Assembly (NCBI RefSeq): GCF_004341825.1
Contig: NZ_SMAG01000011.1
Location: 16,117 to 80,116, forward strand
Length of the DNA: 64,000 nt
Reading direction: 5' to 3'
DNA from: Hazenella coriacea
GTDB lineage: Bacteria > Bacillota > Bacilli > Thermoactinomycetales > Thermoactinomycetaceae
In this document: piece by piece, positions 55,664 through 63,535 of the stretch
How the letters are laid out: the number at the start of each line of letters is the position of its first letter
How positions within the stretch are numbered: the stretch's first letter is position 1
Made by a program: the position numbers and the translations under genes
Notes under the pieces: model-generated
The model's input: the letters and a program-made list of their open reading frames with translations, nothing else
What the model was told of the DNA's origin: nothing
Databases searched by the model: none

Positions 55664-56194
55664 ATTGAAGAAAACTAACTCTTTTCTTTTATTCTACTGG
55701 AAAAGTGAGTGGTATCAAAATTTTCAGGGAAGGACTCTCGTATTGAAAAAACTTGAATAAACTACAAAACCTAACTCTATGTTTTCCCTTATACTTACTT
55801 GATGAATGTAAGTACTTTAGAGTAATTCTAGAAGGAAATAATTGAAGCATCTGTGAACTGGAAGTCCAAACATAAATCTGATGCTGTTTATTAAAGATGA
55901 GTTTGTCTGCCTTTGGAATTTTGTCTTATATAAAACTAACTGGAGCATACAGTCAATGATCACTTCTTTTTTAGGGCTTCAGTAGTGTGCATAACGCAAA
56001 TATACTTTTGGAATAATATTATCAAACCGTTTCTAGAAGGATCTAATTTCGGTACGGTACCACTTCCAATCCTTAATATAAATGTATATTACGCTTAACA
56101 TAGGAGAATATATATAAGAGCGAATTTTTAAAAGCTGGGGCAGGATCATCGCTCATTTTGATTACTTAGATCGTTGTGTAGAGGAGGTGGATTT
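55664..56194. other. Noncoding stretch upstream of the lanthipeptide precursor
   Basis: About 530 bases without a supported gene. It contains a short palindrome GGTACGGTACC (56051-56061) and AT-rich boxes near 56097-56120 (TATATATAAG) that could be a promoter, but no convincing -35 was found. Confidence 0.5.
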
Positions 56195-56329
56195 ATGGTT
56201 GAAAAGAAGGAAGTAACTTCTGTTGAAGATTTGTCTAAAATGACTGTCGAAGAACTTCTTGCTTCTGGCTCAGGTTGTACACTTTGTACTCATACTTGCG
56301 GCGGAAAAACTCTAGCAGCTGAGGTGTAA
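56195..56329 (+). CDS. Lanthipeptide precursor peptide
   Basis: 44 residues, start after GAGGAGGTGG at 6 bases, 43 bases before the synthetase gene. The leader is acidic with LSKMTVEELLASG, the amphipathic Leu helix expected for class III/IV precursors. The core is SGSGCTLCTHTCGGKTLAAE plus a final Val: three Cys (28, 31, 35) and Ser24, Ser26, Thr29, Thr32, Thr34 and Thr39 as possible dehydration sites. Up to three (methyl)lanthionine rings are possible. A Gly-Ser-Gly near 25-27 may mark the cleavage point. Ring pattern cannot be read from sequence. Confidence 0.85.
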   Translation: MVEKKEVTSVEDLSKMTVEELLASGSGCTLCTHTCGGKTLAAEV

Positions 56330-56372
56330 GATTTGACTGTTCCCTGCCCTAGTTTCAAGAGAAGGTGTTTAT

Positions 56373-58826
56373 ATGAAAAATCCTATTAAGGAAGCTCTTG
56401 CTGACATGCCAGTGCAATTCGATGATCCATGGATCTTTGTATCTTCAGATAAAAGTACATACCCACGCCAAGGGTGGAAACTACATATTTCAGCTACTAC
56501 CGACTCAGCTTTAGCTGTTCTTCAGAGTGTTTTACCAGTTCTTAAACGTGTTAATCACACTTTTAAAGTGGCAGCTAGTCTTGCTGAACTGGATAGACTC
56601 AACGATGTTCATAGTGAACGTAGTCAAGTAGGTAAGTTTATAACGATTTATCCACCAAACGAAGAAGAAGCAATTTCCGTTGCCCTTGAATTGGATCAGG
56701 TGACTCGCGGACTGGAAGGTCCTCGTATTCCTTCTGATCAACCATTGCACCCAAATAGCTTAGTTCATTACCGATTTGGTGCCTTTGCTCCTTTTTACTT
56801 AATTGATACAGATGGTATAGTAAAGCCTGGTCTATTTCACCCAGATGGACATCTGATACCAGATTTACGTCATCCTTGGTTTGAACTACCTGAATGGATT
56901 CATGATAACCCATTTGTAAAGTCTGGGGTAGGCTTACCATACACTCCAGAACCAGGACCAATCGGTCAACGTTATCGTGTATTTGACTGTCTGCGCCAAG
57001 CTAGTCGTGGTGGTATATATTTAGCTGCAGATATACAATCTGGTTTACAAGTAGTCATCAAGGAAGCTCGAAGGCATATAGGAACTGATAAGTATAGTCG
57101 TGACGTCCGTGATCGACTTTGCTATGAGATCGAACTTTTGAAAAAATTTTCATCATGCCCTTGGCTTCCAAAAGTATACGATTTCTTTGAACAAGAAGGT
57201 AATCTATATGCTGTTTTAGAGCGTATAGAAGGCAACTCTTTACGTAATTATGTTATAGATTTACATAATAAAGGAACATATTTTTCTATTAAACAAGTAG
57301 TTGAATTGGGTAAAGAAATGCTAGAGATCCTTGGTTTTTTTCATAAAAAGGATTTTTTATTAAGGGACTTTACTCCTAATAATTTAATTTACACAACAAA
57401 TGGTCTACGATTAGTTGATCTAGAGGGGGCTTGGGGACGAGAAATATCTGATCATCCTTTCTACGTTTACACACCTGGGTACGGCCAGAATGTATATTCA
57501 AGCGCACCAAGTGTGACGGAGGATTTGTATAGCTTTGGAGCGACACTTTTTCTGATCATTACTGGTCATGATCCATATCTTCCTGACGATCACCGTCCGC
57601 TTATACCTCGACTGATAGAGTTGCTTCGTCGACTGCGCCCTGAAACTCCTGACACCTTAGTAGACTTGATCTCAGGCTGTCTTTCTCACCAATACACCAA
57701 AGTGGAAGAATTAAGATCTTTACTCGGAAATGTAACATTGCCCGACTCTGATCATTTTCTAGTATTGGCACAAGGTATTGGTGATCACCTCTGTCACATT
57801 ATGAATCCTAATGCTCCAGATCGACCTTGGTCAGCAAGTTATGAAAACACTGTACCTACCAACCTACATAATGGTGGAGCTGGAATTGGCCTTTTTCTAA
57901 CAGAATTGCATAGTATTACTGGTTTAAATCACTATAGGGAAACAGCAGAATCTACAGGTCATTGGATCCTTAATCGGTTAAAATCTGCGAAACATTTGCG
58001 TCACCCTGGTCTTTACTTTGGAGATGCAGGAGTAGCTTGGTTTCTTTGGCGTTTAGGATGGAAAGAAGAAGCAAAAATGGTGACTGAGCAAGTTGCGTCC
58101 CTACCTTTACCGGGTGTTGACATCACTCATGGCGCAGCAGGAATAGGGCTCTCATACCTTTTAGTGGGTGAGATAGGGAGAGCAGAGGCTACAGGTGATT
58201 GGTTACTTTCTAGAATATCTGACACTTCTTACTATGGTTTTGCGCACGGTATTGCTGGAATTGGCTATTTTTTGCTTGAGCTTTATAAGGCTACAGGTGA
58301 AGAACGATTCTATACTAATGTCGTAAAAATTGCACAAGATTTGTTAGTTGCGGCTGAATCACTCCCTCAATGTAGTGGATGGTCTTGGCCACGTACTGCG
58401 AAGGATCCGACTATTTGGCCGCACTGGTGTCATGGAGCTTCTGGAGTTGGAATCTTCTTCTTACGAGCTTACAGTGAGCTTGGTAACTCTGTTTATGCTG
58501 ATGCGGCAGAACGAGCAGGTCTTGCTACATATAATGGAAGTCGTGGTGGTCCAACTGTTCAGTGTCATGGTATAGCTGGTAATGCTGAGTTTTTACTAGA
58601 TCTTTATCAAGCAAGCGGAGAGTCCATTTGGCTTGATCGTGCTCATGAACTTGCAAGAATTTTAGAGGCAATGTCTGTTTATAAGGACAATGTGATTCTC
58701 TGGCCAGGCGAGGATGGAAAAACGTTCTCTCCAGAATTAATGACTGGGTACACGGGGGTAGCTGCTTTCTTTTTACGGCTTAGTAATCCTGATACTCTTA
58801 AAAGATTGATAGAGGTGAAATCATGA
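56373..58826 (+). CDS. Three-domain lanthionine synthetase, class IV (LanL)-like
   Basis: 817 residues. N-terminal phosphoSer/Thr lyase domain (WKLHISA near 35, GKFITIYP near 87, SLVHYRFGAF near 129-138); protein kinase domain about 195-450 (VVIKEAR with Lys230, LLRDFTPNNL with Asp332, LVDLEGA with Asp349); C-terminal cyclase with seven toroid motifs from LHNGGAGIG to MTGYTGVAAFF. Cys686 in HWCHGASG and Cys731-His732 in QCHGIAG match the zinc ligands of LanC, which class III LanKC lacks, so class IV fits better. Phosphorylates, eliminates and cyclises the upstream peptide. Overlaps the TPR gene by 4 bases. Confidence 0.9.
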   Translation: MKNPIKEALADMPVQFDDPWIFVSSDKSTYPRQGWKLHISATTDSALAVLQSVLPVLKRVNHTFKVAASLAELDRLNDVHSERSQVGKFITIYPPNEEEAISVALELDQVTRGLEGPRIPSDQPLHPNSLVHYRFGAFAPFYLIDTDGIVKPGLFHPDGHLIPDLRHPWFELPEWIHDNPFVKSGVGLPYTPEPGPIGQRYRVFDCLRQASRGGIYLAADIQSGLQVVIKEARRHIGTDKYSRDVRDRLCYEIELLKKFSSCPWLPKVYDFFEQEGNLYAVLERIEGNSLRNYVIDLHNKGTYFSIKQVVELGKEMLEILGFFHKKDFLLRDFTPNNLIYTTNGLRLVDLEGAWGREISDHPFYVYTPGYGQNVYSSAPSVTEDLYSFGATLFLIITGHDPYLPDDHRPLIPRLIELLRRLRPETPDTLVDLISGCLSHQYTKVEELRSLLGNVTLPDSDHFLVLAQGIGDHLCHIMNPNAPDRPWSASYENTVPTNLHNGGAGIGLFLTELHSITGLNHYRETAESTGHWILNRLKSAKHLRHPGLYFGDAGVAWFLWRLGWKEEAKMVTEQVASLPLPGVDITHGAAGIGLSYLLVGEIGRAEATGDWLLSRISDTSYYGFAHGIAGIGYFLLELYKATGEERFYTNVVKIAQDLLVAAESLPQCSGWSWPRTAKDPTIWPHWCHGASGVGIFFLRAYSELGNSVYADAAERAGLATYNGSRGGPTVQCHGIAGNAEFLLDLYQASGESIWLDRAHELARILEAMSVYKDNVILWPGEDGKTFSPELMTGYTGVAAFFLRLSNPDTLKRLIEVKS

Positions 58827-59506
58827 AAGCTTGGGATGTTGTGGATTTAAGACTAGATCCCTCCGTTGATAAGGAGACTGTTGACAATCTCGTTAATCAT
58901 TATACTACACTATATCAGAGGTCATCAGATCCATCGATTGTGGCTCGAGCTGCAATAAACCTGGGCTTTGCTCTTGCTTTTGTACCAAGTACTATATTCT
59001 CAGAAGTGTTGGAACTTATCAAGGAGGGATTAAGAGGTCTTACTGACCTTTTTGAAAGGGCTCGAATTCATTATGAATTCGGGCAACTGCTTACTCGAAC
59101 CCGAAAAAGTGTCTTCTTTGAATTAGCACGTGAACACTATCATATAGCATTAACTGAGCTTAAACAGGCGAATGTAGAATATTCTACTATTGGTGCTGCT
59201 ATACTAAATGGGTTAGCCCTTTTATCCTATTTTGAGGATCGATTCGATGAAGCACTAGAATTGGAACAACAGGCATTCCTTTCTCTCTCACGTCTTCCTG
59301 AGACACCAGAAGTTTGGCAACAACGAGTATTAACAGCTCTACATATAGGTGATGTTTATCGAAAGAGGCTATCTGAGTATAACAACGCTCAATATTTTTA
59401 TCAGAAAGCTCTTTACTATGCCAAACAAACAGGTAACCCAAGTGATATTACTTTAGTTCATAAAGCTTTACAATCTGTAGAAGAATTCAAGAAGAGTAAG
59501 GTCTAA
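58823..59506 (+). CDS. TPR-like protein of the lanthipeptide locus
   Basis: 227 residues of paired helices with TPR character (RIHYEFGQLLTRTRKSVFF, AILNGLALLSYFEDRFDEALELEQQAF, QYFYQKALYYAKQTGN). Its ATG overlaps the synthetase stop (ATGA), so it is translated with it. No catalytic residues or membrane parts. It may recruit the precursor or an export partner, or be regulatory. I know of no described lanthipeptide protein exactly like it. Confidence 0.75.
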   Translation: MKAWDVVDLRLDPSVDKETVDNLVNHYTTLYQRSSDPSIVARAAINLGFALAFVPSTIFSEVLELIKEGLRGLTDLFERARIHYEFGQLLTRTRKSVFFELAREHYHIALTELKQANVEYSTIGAAILNGLALLSYFEDRFDEALELEQQAFLSLSRLPETPEVWQQRVLTALHIGDVYRKRLSEYNNAQYFYQKALYYAKQTGNPSDITLVHKALQSVEEFKKSKV

Positions 59507-59846
59507 TGCAGGAATGCGATCACTTGGACTTTAAATTTTATATACAAAAATATCAGAGTGCTCTCTTGAAAAGATAGTGCTTAGAATGATTGAATCATCC
59601 AAAAAAACTTATACTTACATTCCGAAATGCGGAACTACTTCTATTATGAATCAAAGCTTATTTGGGCACACAGCTAAAAATGTTTTATTATATTCCTTGG
59701 GATGAATATTCCTCTAGAGGAATATTATAAATGTGAGCAGGGTAACTAGCGAACGAAAACCAAGGTGATCTAATCTAACTGGAACCGGGAAATGGAACAA
59801 GCTATATTTTATATAAAAAATCGATTTATTAAAGGACATCTGAACC
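59507..59846. other. Gap after the lanthipeptide genes
   Basis: About 340 bases. It contains the sulfotransferase-like fragment and an AT-rich leader of the ArsR gene. No terminator with a T run was found after the TPR gene. Confidence 0.55.
59586..59705 (+). pseudogene. Possible sulfotransferase-like gene fragment
   Basis: A 39-codon frame containing YIPKCGTTSIMNQSLFGH, which resembles the PAPS-binding N-terminal motif of sulfotransferases (hIPKcGTTSl). It has no good ribosome site and stops early; the next frame continues with FYYIPWDEYSSRGIL, so it looks like a decayed 5' piece. It may be a lost tailoring gene of the lanthipeptide locus. Confidence 0.4.
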
Positions 59847-60176
59847 ATGGACATCACGATATTTAGTGCACTCGCCGAACCCAACCGCTTTCGCATTGTG
59901 GAGCTCTTGCTCAGCGGTCCCTTGAGCGTAGGGAAAATCGCTGATCGACTTCAACTTCGCCAGCCTCAAGCCTCGAAACATCTACGTATCCTGTTGGAGG
60001 CTGGACTAGTCGAAGTACAGGCTATTGGTAATCGCCGGAACTACAAGCTCCGATTGGAGCCGTTCCAAGCACTGGACGCTGGGCTTGAAGCCTACCGCGG
60101 TGTTTGGGAGGAACGATTCGATAATTTGGAGAATTACCTACAAGAGCTACAATCAAAAAACAAAATTAGAAACTAA
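59847..60176 (+). CDS. ArsR family transcriptional regulator
   Basis: 109 residues, winged helix (FSALAEPNRFRIVELLLSGPLSVGKIADRLQLRQPQASKHLRILLEAGLVEV). No metal-binding Cys motif (no CxC), so it belongs to the ArsR subgroup paired with AHSA1/SRPBCC proteins. The next gene begins 19 bases on. Base use is more GC-rich than the lanthipeptide genes before it, suggesting a different origin. Confidence 0.88.
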   Translation: MDITIFSALAEPNRFRIVELLLSGPLSVGKIADRLQLRQPQASKHLRILLEAGLVEVQAIGNRRNYKLRLEPFQALDAGLEAYRGVWEERFDNLENYLQELQSKNKIRN

Positions 60177-60195
60177 ATTTCAGGAGGGATTTTCA

Positions 60196-60705
60196 ATGTC
60201 AAACAAAATGATTTCTAAAGTAGAGGGCCGGGAACTAATTCTGGAGCGTGTTTTTGATGCACCACGTGAGCTGGTTTTCAAAGCATTCTCCGAGGCAGAG
60301 CATCTGAAGCACTGGTGGGGGCCTCGTGGTTGGACACTTACGGTTTGCAATATAGATTTTCGTCCAGGCGGCATCTGGCATTACTGTATGAAGTGCATCG
60401 ATGAGAATCAAGGGGATTTTTACGGAAACGAATCTTGGGGAAAAGCGATTTACAAGGAAATCGTAGAGGCGGAGAAGATCGCCTACGTTGACTCCTTCTC
60501 TGATGCCGAATGTAATGAAGTGGAGGGGATGCCCGAGTGTGAGATTACAATGACTTTTGTAGAGCACGAAGGTAAGACGAAGCTCGTCTGCCGGACTCAA
60601 TACGCTTCCGCTGAAGCTCTCAAAACCGTCTTAGATATGGGGATGGAGCAGGGAATTACTGAAACTTGGGATCGCCTCGCAGAGCATCTACAATCTCTTC
60701 AATAA
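60196..60705 (+). CDS. SRPBCC (AHSA1-like) domain protein
   Basis: 169 residues with the AHSA1 pattern LERVFDAPRELVFKAFSEAEHLKHWWGPRGWTLTVCNIDFRPGGIWHY. The fold binds small hydrophobic ligands; such genes commonly sit with an ArsR regulator. ATG chosen with CAGGAGGG upstream, 12 codons after a longer open frame that overlaps the ArsR gene. Function unknown. Confidence 0.85.
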   Translation: MSNKMISKVEGRELILERVFDAPRELVFKAFSEAEHLKHWWGPRGWTLTVCNIDFRPGGIWHYCMKCIDENQGDFYGNESWGKAIYKEIVEAEKIAYVDSFSDAECNEVEGMPECEITMTFVEHEGKTKLVCRTQYASAEALKTVLDMGMEQGITETWDRLAEHLQSLQ

Positions 60706-61240
60706 CTACTTCCCTATCAAGTAACGTTACAGGTTTCCATGACTCTGCGAAAACAGTCATGGATCACCTCACTCATGCGCATGATCGCACTCTACAAAGT
60801 CAGCGCCACAACGTTGCCTCAGAAGTTATCACCCTGTATTAGTGGAATTTCTCCAGACTTAATAATCCTAACTAGGTTTTTATTTTTTGGTTCACAGTGA
60901 GCACTCTGAGAACCACCTAATCACGTTTCTCTTCTTCGTTAAGAGTAAATGAATAATCTAGGAGAGTATTTGTACATGATTAAACCTATTTTGCTAATTT
61001 TATTAGATTCTCATAGTCAATTGAACATTCATTAAGCTCACAAAAAAACTAACTTAAATCCTTAGAGGGATTAAAAGTTAGTCTTTTTGTAGTTTTCATT
61101 CTTAGCTTGGTCACTAAGCCTTTTCCCCTATGTTTGAATATTTTGTAATAACTCCATTCATATATAGACTTAATTATTATTTAATAACACTTGTTTCATT
61201 TATCTATTGAAAGTGCTTTATATCCAAAAATGTTTTAGGG
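60706..61240. other. Gap between the AHSA1 gene and the CoiA-like gene
   Basis: About 535 bases without a gene. It holds a 10-bp palindrome GTAACGTTAC (60721-60730), a hairpin CCATGACT/AGTCATGG (60737-60762) without a T run, and a terminator near 61042. Confidence 0.6.
61042..61088. terminator. Probable bidirectional terminator
   Basis: AAAAAAACTAACTT..ATCC pairs with GGAT..AAGTTAGTcTTTTT around TTAGAG. It has A and T runs on both sides and lies between the convergent AHSA1 and CoiA-like genes. Confidence 0.75.
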
Positions 61241-61834
61241 TTAAAATAGGCTCAGTTGAATATAGTCAGGTTGCAAGAAGCTTGTTAATGAATGTGGGTT
61301 AAGTGATGATAATAGATAGGGATTGGTTAATACTTCTTCTGCAGATAGTTTTAGAGTGGAATCTTTGCTGTCGTTTGGCAGGGGTTTTTCGTAATATAGT
61401 TTGATGCTTAGAAAAAGATCACCATTTTGTTTTAAAAGATAGAGGTGTGGGAAAGATTTCTCCTCGTTAGTTTGGGGGCGATTTTCTAATTTGACTTTGT
61501 GGATTTGAGTTCGAGGGAGTTCATGGCGTGGGCTACATAATGTTTGGACTTCAATCGGAACTCCCTTTCCTTCGAGCCACTCTTTAAAGGTTAAATGAAG
61601 AACATGTTTGGCCAAAGCAATAGGTGACTGATTTAAGTCGCACATTCCTTTCTGTGAGTGAGCAAAATAAAGTTTTTTTAGCTTACTGGTGCGTAGGATC
61701 AACCTTTCTTCGCACTCAGGACATTTGTAGGGCATTCCTGGACGGGCTTCTTCAGGCAAGACAATAGATTGATCAGAGCGTAAACCATAAGGGATGAGTC
61801 GATACTGTTGACGAAATTTTGATCTGATTTTCAT
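61241..61834 (-). CDS. CoiA-like protein (competence-type zinc domain), short
   Basis: 197 residues on the minus strand, start preceded by AGAGGGATCACT. The N-terminal zinc pattern KCPECEERLILR...KLYFAHSQKGMC (Cys38, Cys41, His59, Cys65) is that of CoiA, which promotes recombination in natural transformation. Full CoiA proteins are longer and carry a nuclease-like C-terminal half; here that part is missing or reduced, so it may be a related small protein. Confidence 0.7.
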   Translation of the reverse strand: MKIRSKFRQQYRLIPYGLRSDQSIVLPEEARPGMPYKCPECEERLILRTSKLKKLYFAHSQKGMCDLNQSPIALAKHVLHLTFKEWLEGKGVPIEVQTLCSPRHELPRTQIHKVKLENRPQTNEEKSFPHLYLLKQNGDLFLSIKLYYEKPLPNDSKDSTLKLSAEEVLTNPYLLSSLNPHSLTSFLQPDYIQLSLF

Positions 61835-62194
61835 AGTGATCCCTCTTATATTTTCATACTATTTTTAAATATTATAACTCCTTTTGCAAAATAGGTGAAG
61901 TCAAATCACTCCTTTTTCAAATGTTTATTTTTATTTATGAAACAATTTAAACGTAATAGTTCGGATTTTTAATTAAAAAATGGTGTAATGTCTACTTTAT
62001 CAAAATGAATAAACTAAATTGAAAAATAATCTGACATGTGCGGCAATACGTTAGGGAATGATAAATATAATATAGAGGGAACCTTTCAAATCAAGACGAA
62101 GAAAACTATAAATATCTAGTAGAGCGCTTTTTTATTCCCTAAGAATGGTAGAGTCGATGAAATCAATTACTTTCAATTAATGGAGGAATAATAA
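61835..62194. other. Divergent intergenic region
   Basis: About 360 AT-rich bases between the divergent CoiA-like and hydrolase genes. It should carry both promoters, but no strong pair was found, and no other gene is supported. Confidence 0.55.
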
Positions 62195-62935
62195 ATGAAG
62201 TTAACAGTACTTGGATGTCATTCTCCTTTCCCAGCAGCTGATGGAGCAACCCCAGGCTATTTGTTAGAAGTGGATGGGAAGCGAATTCTGATCGATTGTG
62301 GAAGTGGAACATTATCTAAGTTGGCTCGATACATACGACCGTATGAGGTGGATGTAGTTTTACTTTCCCACCTACATCACGATCATATATCTGATTTTTT
62401 CGTACTCCAATATGCGATTATGATTTCACATATACAAAAAAATCGTCAACATCCATTACCAGTATGGACACCTGATCAGCCTTCGCATTGGTATGCTCCC
62501 TTAAGTTATGGCTCATATATAGAGAAACATATAATCAGACAAGGACAAGTAGTTTCCCTTAGTGATCGTGTCACAGTTACATTTTACCGAACACAGCACT
62601 CGATTCCTTGTTATGCTATGAAAATCCAAGATGGAAAACATACGTTATTATATGGAGCAGATGCAGGTCCACAAACGGATTGGGAATCGATGGGGAAGGA
62701 TCCGGATCTATTGATCTGTGAAGCGAGTTATCTCCACCGAGACTTACCACCCGAAGAGAAAGGACATTGTTCAGCTCAAATGGCAGGTCAAGTAGCTGAA
62801 AAAATAGGGGCAAAACGATTGTTATTGACCCATCTTTATCCGGATTATGCTCCTGAAGATCTTCGGAGTGAAGCTTCGGGTCAATTTTCAAGAGAAACGA
62901 TGGTAGCTCATTCTGGATTAACTATTCATTTATGA
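62195..62935 (+). CDS. Metallo-beta-lactamase fold hydrolase (YhfI/RNase Z-like)
   Basis: 246 residues. MKLTVLGCHSPFP with LLSHLHHDHISDF gives the HxHxDH zinc motif; RTQHSIPCYAMKI, LLYGADAG and LLLTHLYPDY supply the other ligands. This resembles YhfI, of unknown substrate. ATG after TGGAGGAATAATAA. It stands alone. Confidence 0.88.
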   Translation: MKLTVLGCHSPFPAADGATPGYLLEVDGKRILIDCGSGTLSKLARYIRPYEVDVVLLSHLHHDHISDFFVLQYAIMISHIQKNRQHPLPVWTPDQPSHWYAPLSYGSYIEKHIIRQGQVVSLSDRVTVTFYRTQHSIPCYAMKIQDGKHTLLYGADAGPQTDWESMGKDPDLLICEASYLHRDLPPEEKGHCSAQMAGQVAEKIGAKRLLLTHLYPDYAPEDLRSEASGQFSRETMVAHSGLTIHL

Positions 62936-63061
62936 TAGATTCTTTTTTATTCTGATTGGATAGTTTATTAAATGGACAGAATTAGGTATAATTCAACTAA
63001 CTTCTTTTTTAATGTTTTTAAACCTATTAGGATCTAGATCGATGATTGGGGTATCTGACTT

Positions 63062-63184
63062 GTGAGGCGATCTGGTGCACCTACTCGATTTGGATTGTTG
63101 CCATGGTTAATTTTAAATCTTATTAATGAAATCAACGTATTAGGTTGGATTTCCAAAGAGTTGGGTGCCTGTTTTAAAGGATAA
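63062..63184 (+). CDS. Possible 40-residue small protein
   Basis: GTG start, hydrophobic and positively charged product (RRSGAPTRFGLLPWLILNLI then NEINVLGWISKELGACFKG), stop followed within 10 bases by a terminator-like hairpin. The ribosome site (TTGGGG) is weak. I do not recognise it; chance is possible. Confidence 0.3.
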   Translation: MRRSGAPTRFGLLPWLILNLINEINVLGWISKELGACFKG

Positions 63185-63264
63185 GAAGTTGGACACAAAG
63201 ATCTGGCTCACTAATTAGAGTGGGAGTGGTTTTTGTGTTTTTTTATCATAAATTGCCAAGAAGA

Positions 63265-63326
63265 CCCTCACCTTCTATAAGTGGGGGATGAATGGGGGCG
63301 TCGGACGGGGGAGGGTTCTAACCCTC
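63265..63326 (+). repeat. Hairpins at the putative left end of the IS element
   Basis: CCCTCAC/GTGGGGG (63265-63287, one wobble) and the tight GAGGGT-TCTA-ACCCTC (63311-63326). IS200/IS605 elements carry such subterminal hairpins as transposase binding sites; there are no usual terminal inverted repeats. Confidence 0.5.
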
Positions 63327-63478
63327 TCGTAAGTCAGACAACTCTTTAAAGTATGGTTTCAGGAAGCATTCCATCATCTTACTAGTGTGAGTGTTCTCTC
63401 TGACTTCTTACATATTAGCTGTAGAATCACTTCTCCGTCTAGTAGGGTGTGAAATCTTTTTCGTGCTAGATGAAATCT

Positions 63479-63524
63479 CTCCTTGCGAACATGTGTGCTT
63501 CTAGTTATGATGTTACGCAAGGAG
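63479..63524 (+). promoter_or_regulatory. Inverted repeat covering the tnpB ribosome site
   Basis: CTCCTTGCG (63479-63487) and CGCAAGGAG (63516-63524) are perfectly complementary; the right arm contains most of the GGAGG of tnpB. As RNA this would limit TnpB translation. Confidence 0.6.
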
Positions 63525-63535
63525 GTGAAAAGCAA

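Larger units (their letters stand above)
62936..63535. other. Region between the hydrolase and tnpB
   Basis: About 600 bases. It includes a possible 40-codon gene (63062-63184), a terminator-like structure at 63193-63247 (outer arms ACACAAA/TTTGTGT), and from about 63256 onwards GC-richer hairpin DNA that looks like the end of the mobile element. Confidence 0.55.

Noticed and set aside
56373..58826. Class III LanKC for the lanthionine synthetase
   Set aside because: The lyase-kinase-cyclase order fits both classes, but the cyclase has the Cys and Cys-His zinc ligands that LanKC lacks, so class IV-like is the better call.
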